Source of the DNA: Comamonadaceae bacterium | Lineage (GTDB): Bacteria > Pseudomonadota > Gammaproteobacteria > Burkholderiales > Burkholderiaceae_C | Direction: 5' to 3' | DNA length: 8,601 nt | Assembly (NCBI GenBank): GCA_947374505.1 | Contig: CANCCE010000116.1 | Span: 1-8,601, forward strand | In this document: piece after piece, positions 5,858 through 8,601 of the stretch | How positions within the stretch are numbered: position 1 is the stretch's first letter | Layout: each line of letters opens with the position of its first letter | Notes under the pieces: model-generated | Told to the model about the DNA's origin: nothing | Database searches by the model: none | Seen by the model: only the letters and a program-made list of their open reading frames with translations | Translations under genes and position numbers: made by a program

Positions 5858-5880
5858 AAAAAAGAATTCGGAATGAATCC
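5858..5880 (-). terminator. Candidate weak intrinsic terminator/attenuator before terC
   Basis: On the minus strand GGATTC-ATTCC-GAATTC (6-bp stem with one G-U pair, 5-base loop) runs straight into six T (5863-5858). It lies 14 bases after the stop of the lipoprotein-like gene and 22 bases before the terC ATG. The stem is AT-rich and probably weak. It might partly stop tex-operon transcripts before terC, or be chance. Confidence 0.35.
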
Positions 5881-5893
5881 AGGTTGGTGCAGA

Positions 5894-6412
5894 TTATGGC
5901 GCTGACTGCCACGGAAATACCGCGCGTTGTGACACTGTCTTGCCGGCGGCATCCGTACAACCGCGTTGAAGCACCCTCAGAAGCAAGTGCGTGCGGCTGG
6001 CCAGTGGCCAATTGTCGCTTTCCAGAATAGACGCAGCCGCTGGGGTGTTGTCACCCGGCTCCGCGACAGCCACGTTGAAGGTGTTGTCTTCGCGGTCTCT
6101 GGCGACCTCGATCACCGAGCCCAATAACGCCACCTCTAAAGCAGGGCGCGATCCCAACGCGCTATCGACGTCAATGCGCAACACGCATCCCGGCAAGAGG
6201 GCGTAGCGCCAGCGCCGCTGTGAATTGGCGTCATCGCCGATTGCATTCATCGCCGCCAAGCGCTGCTTTTGGGTCATGTTGAAAGGATTCAAGATGAGCG
6301 CATCTTCCCTTGGGTACCCCTCCGTGCAGGCGGCCCCTATGAGCAGCGCACAACACGCGAGACCCAGGCGCCAATGTCGCCCGGGCAGCGAGAGCTGTGC
6401 CGCCAGGCTCAT
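5894..6412 (-). CDS. Putative secreted protein or lipoprotein, uncharacterised
   Basis: This is a 172-residue protein of unknown function. The N-terminus looks like a secretion signal: basic GRHWR at 11-15, hydrophobic LGLACCALLIGAA at 16-28, then Cys29. This resembles a lipoprotein signal, but the -3 position is Gly rather than the usual Leu, so the lipobox is imperfect and signal peptidase I cleavage is an alternative. The mature part has MTQKQRLAAMNAIGDDA, then RRWRYALLPGCVLRIDVD and a later RGC. Those two cysteines could pair in the periplasm. It begins inside the tex stop (ATGA, 4-bp overlap), so its translation is probably coupled to tex. It ends 58 bases before terC. It is probably a conserved hypothetical of the Comamonadaceae (inference). 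I recognise no domain. Confidence 0.75.
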   Translation of the reverse strand: MSLAAQLSLPGRHWRLGLACCALLIGAACTEGYPREDALILNPFNMTQKQRLAAMNAIGDDANSQRRWRYALLPGCVLRIDVDSALGSRPALEVALLGSVIEVARDREDNTFNVAVAEPGDNTPAAASILESDNWPLASRTHLLLRVLQRGCTDAAGKTVSQRAVFPWQSAP

Positions 6413-8601
6413 TTTTTCAGACTTTGCAGCTTGGCAAAAGCTGACGCCATGGCACTGCCCTGCCCTGCCGGCTCGTTCCGGCTGGAGAAGTTTTGGCCTT
6501 GGGGCATACGGGCACCACGTGTGGCCCCTTCAAACTTGTTGTCGCGTGGGGCGTCACGGCGTGCGGGGGCGGCGTCGAGCTTCATGGTCAAGCCGATGCG
6601 TTTGCGGGCCACGTCAACCTCGGTCACGCGGACCTTGACGATGTCACCCGTTTTGACAACTTCACGCGCGTCGGTGACGAACTTGTTGGCGAGCTGGCTC
6701 ACATGCACCAAGCCGTCCTGATGCACGCCGATGTCGACAAAGGCACCGAAGGCCGCCACGTTGCTCACGGTGCCTTCCAGCGTCATGCCCTCGACCAGGT
6801 CTTTGATGTCTTCGACACCCTCGTTAAAGCGCGCCACTTTGAAGTCAGGGCGCGGATCCCGGCCCGGCTTTTCAAGCTCAGCCAAAATGTCCTTGACCGT
6901 GATGACACCGAACTTGTCATTCGCAAACAGCTCAGGTCGCAGGGTCTTGAGCATTTCGGCACGGCCCATGAGCTCGGCCACCGGCTTGCCGGTGTGGGCG
7001 ATGATTTTTTCGACCACCGGGTAGGTTTCGGGGTGAACGCCGGTCATGTCCAGCGGATTGCTGCTGGCGTGCAAACGCAAAAACCCGGCGCTTTGCTCAA
7101 AGGTTTTGGCGCCCAAGCCGGTGACCTTCAAGAGGTCGGCGCGGCTGGTGAAAGCGCCATTGGCATCACGCCAGCGCACCACCGACTTGGCCACGGTCTG
7201 GCTCAAGCCAGAGACGCGCGCCAACAAGGGCACGCTGGCGGTGTTGAGGTCAACGCCCACGCTGTTGACGCAGTCCTCGACCACGGTGTCCAAGCTGCGC
7301 GCCAGCTCACTTTGGTTGACATCGTGCTGGTACTGACCCACGCCGATGGATTTCGGGTCGATCTTGACCAACTCGGCCAGCGGGTCTTGCAAGCGCCGTG
7401 CAATGCTGGCGGCTCCGCGCAAACTGACATCGACGTCAGGCATTTCCTGGGAGGCGAACTCACTGGCGGAATAGACCGACGCGCCGGCTTCGCTAACCAC
7501 GACTTTGTCAATTGGCCAAGCGGTTCCGCTTGCTTCCGCGTGTTGGGTGATTCGCTTGATCAGATCGGCGGCCAGCTTGTCGGTTTCGCGACTGGCCGTG
7601 CCGTTGCCGATGGCGATCAGATTGACGCCATGCTTTTCGCTGAGTTTGGCCAGCGTGTGCAGCGAGCCTTCCCAGTCTTTGCGAGGCTCGTGCGGAAACA
7701 CCGTGGCGGTTTCCACCAGTTTGCCGGTGGCGTCGACCACCGCCACTTTGACGCCGGTGCGGATGCCAGGGTCCAGCCCCATCACCACACGCGGGCCAGC
7801 CGGTGCGGCCAGCAGCAGGTCGCGCAGGTTGTCGGCAAAGACCTTGATCGCCACTTTTTCAGCGTCTTCACGCAGTCGCGTGAAGAGGTCACGCTCAATC
7901 GACAAGCTGAGTTTGACGCGCCAAGTCCAGGTCACGCATTTGCGCAGCAAGTCATCTGCCGGGCGTGCTTTGTGGCTCCAGCCCAAATGCAGCGCGATCT
8001 TGCCTTCAGCCACCGACACGGTCGGCGCGGCTTTGGCACCCACGGGGATGACGTTCACCGGCGGCTCGGGCAAGACCAGCTTGGCATCCAAAATTTCCAG
8101 CCCGCGGCCGCGAAAAACCGCCAGCGCCCGGTGCGACGGCACGCGGCCTATCGGTTCGTCGTAGGCAAAGTAGTCGCGAAACTTGGCGTTGTCAGGGTGG
8201 TTTTCGTCTTTGCCGGCGACCAGCTTCGACGCGAACAATCCTTCGCTCCACAACCAAGCACGCAGTGACTGCACCAGCGGCGCGTCTTCGGCCCAGCGCT
8301 CGCTCAAGATGTCGCGCACGCCGTCCAGCACCGCTTGCACCGTGGTGAAGTCATCACCGCTCTCGTTCTTCTCGGCTTTGACGTAAGGTGCGGCAGCGTC
8401 TTGCGGCACCAGCATCGGATCGGCAAACAGCGCGTCAGCCAGTGGCTCAATACCCGACTCACGGGCAATCTGGCCCTTGGTGCGACGTCTGGGTTTGTAG
8501 GGCAAGTACAGGTCTTCCAAGTCTTGCTTGGTGCCGGCGGCTTCAATCGAGGCGCGCAGCGCAGGGGTCAATTTGCCCTGCTCTTCGATGCTTTTGAGCA
8601 C
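6409..8601 (-). CDS. tex: Tex RNA-binding transcription accessory protein (5' end beyond window)
   Basis: Tex is a conserved cytoplasmic nucleic-acid-binding protein connected with transcription and RNA metabolism. 730 residues are visible. Full-length homologues are about 770-800, so some 50-75 N-terminal residues are missing and the GTG at 8601 is an internal Val codon. In visible numbering: the helical N-terminal region with LEDLYLPYKPRRRTKGQIA near 31-49; a YqgF/RNase H-like domain from about 270 (VVMGLDPGIRTGVKVAVVD); helix-hairpin-helix motifs at about 450-510 (VDLNTASVPLLARVSGL and VTGLGAKTFEQSAGFLRL); and an S1 RNA-binding domain at about 605-675 (GTVSNVAAFGAFVDIGVHQD). The protein ends in a 55-residue basic, low-complexity tail (about 676-730). 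It overlaps the next gene by ATGA. No frameshift or stop is seen. Confidence 0.96.
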   Translation of the reverse strand: MLKSIEEQGKLTPALRASIEAAGTKQDLEDLYLPYKPRRRTKGQIARESGIEPLADALFADPMLVPQDAAAPYVKAEKNESGDDFTTVQAVLDGVRDILSERWAEDAPLVQSLRAWLWSEGLFASKLVAGKDENHPDNAKFRDYFAYDEPIGRVPSHRALAVFRGRGLEILDAKLVLPEPPVNVIPVGAKAAPTVSVAEGKIALHLGWSHKARPADDLLRKCVTWTWRVKLSLSIERDLFTRLREDAEKVAIKVFADNLRDLLLAAPAGPRVVMGLDPGIRTGVKVAVVDATGKLVETATVFPHEPRKDWEGSLHTLAKLSEKHGVNLIAIGNGTASRETDKLAADLIKRITQHAEASGTAWPIDKVVVSEAGASVYSASEFASQEMPDVDVSLRGAASIARRLQDPLAELVKIDPKSIGVGQYQHDVNQSELARSLDTVVEDCVNSVGVDLNTASVPLLARVSGLSQTVAKSVVRWRDANGAFTSRADLLKVTGLGAKTFEQSAGFLRLHASSNPLDMTGVHPETYPVVEKIIAHTGKPVAELMGRAEMLKTLRPELFANDKFGVITVKDILAELEKPGRDPRPDFKVARFNEGVEDIKDLVEGMTLEGTVSNVAAFGAFVDIGVHQDGLVHVSQLANKFVTDAREVVKTGDIVKVRVTEVDVARKRIGLTMKLDAAPARRDAPRDNKFEGATRGARMPQGQNFSSRNEPAGQGSAMASAFAKLQSLKK

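Noticed and set aside
5836..5893. yybP-ykoY manganese riboswitch ahead of terC
   Set aside because: The spacer is only 58 bases, too short for the known element, and its conserved loop sequences are not seen.
5836..5952. Longer TerC start at 5952
   Set aside because: The added 39 residues are polar, overlap the preceding gene's 3' end and do not resemble TerC N-termini; the ATG at 5835 gives the typical MEFLLDPNVW beginning.
6225..6721. Plus-strand frames across the tex/lipoprotein junction
   Set aside because: Antisense to two coupled genes; no domain likeness.
6493..8268. 591-codon plus-strand open frame opposite tex
   Set aside because: Very long but entirely antisense to a well-supported tex gene. 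Its translation is His/Gly/Ala/Val-rich without domain signs, and long antisense frames are expected opposite GC-biased coding sequence.
1..8601. Defence system, CRISPR array, insertion sequence or prophage
   Set aside because: All substantial genes are accounted for by housekeeping or conserved families, and no repeat arrays, transposase motifs or terminal inverted repeats are visible.

Overview
The window is chromosomal DNA from a betaproteobacterium. Burkholderiales, probably Comamonadaceae (Rhodoferax/Polaromonas/Limnohabitans-like), is inferred from three things: moderately high GC, the pairing of mltG divergent from ygfZ with an NRDE-family gene behind it, and the character of the recognisable proteins (Tex, TerC, HSL-type esterase, thioesterase-GNAT fusion). 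No tRNA, rRNA, insertion sequence, phage gene or CRISPR array is visible. It reads as ordinary housekeeping chromosome rather than a mobile or defence island, and I did not find a convincing new multi-gene system.

Left part (1-2515). The 5' portion of mltG (peptidoglycan endolytic transglycosylase) runs leftward off the window from a GTG start at 632. A 58-bp divergent spacer separates it from a rightward two-gene unit: ygfZ (folate-binding, Fe-S cluster maintenance) and, one base later, an NRDE/TANGO2-family gene. This second pair converges, with a 20-bp gap, on the leftward genes that fill the rest of the window.

Right part (2536-8601), all on the minus strand and so transcribed right to left: tex (RNA-binding transcription accessory protein, N-terminus cut by the window edge); a putative secreted protein or lipoprotein overlapping tex by ATGA; a TerC-family membrane protein; a 98-residue predicted membrane protein; a 253-bp spacer; an HSL/GDSAG-type alpha/beta-hydrolase; and a hotdog thioesterase fused to a GNAT acetyltransferase. 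Several potential RNA hairpins sit at the gene ends of this run: 5858-5880 before terC, 5053-5078 and 4712-4745 overlapping stop codons, and 3472-3493 between the esterase and the fusion gene. The run is therefore probably split into several transcripts or punctuated by processing signals rather than being one operon.

The most interesting points are the thioesterase-GNAT fusion, the A-homopolymer ladder in its leader, the coupling of ygfZ (Fe-S) to a TANGO2-like gene (heme), and two uncharacterised small envelope proteins flanking terC. All are modest in novelty.
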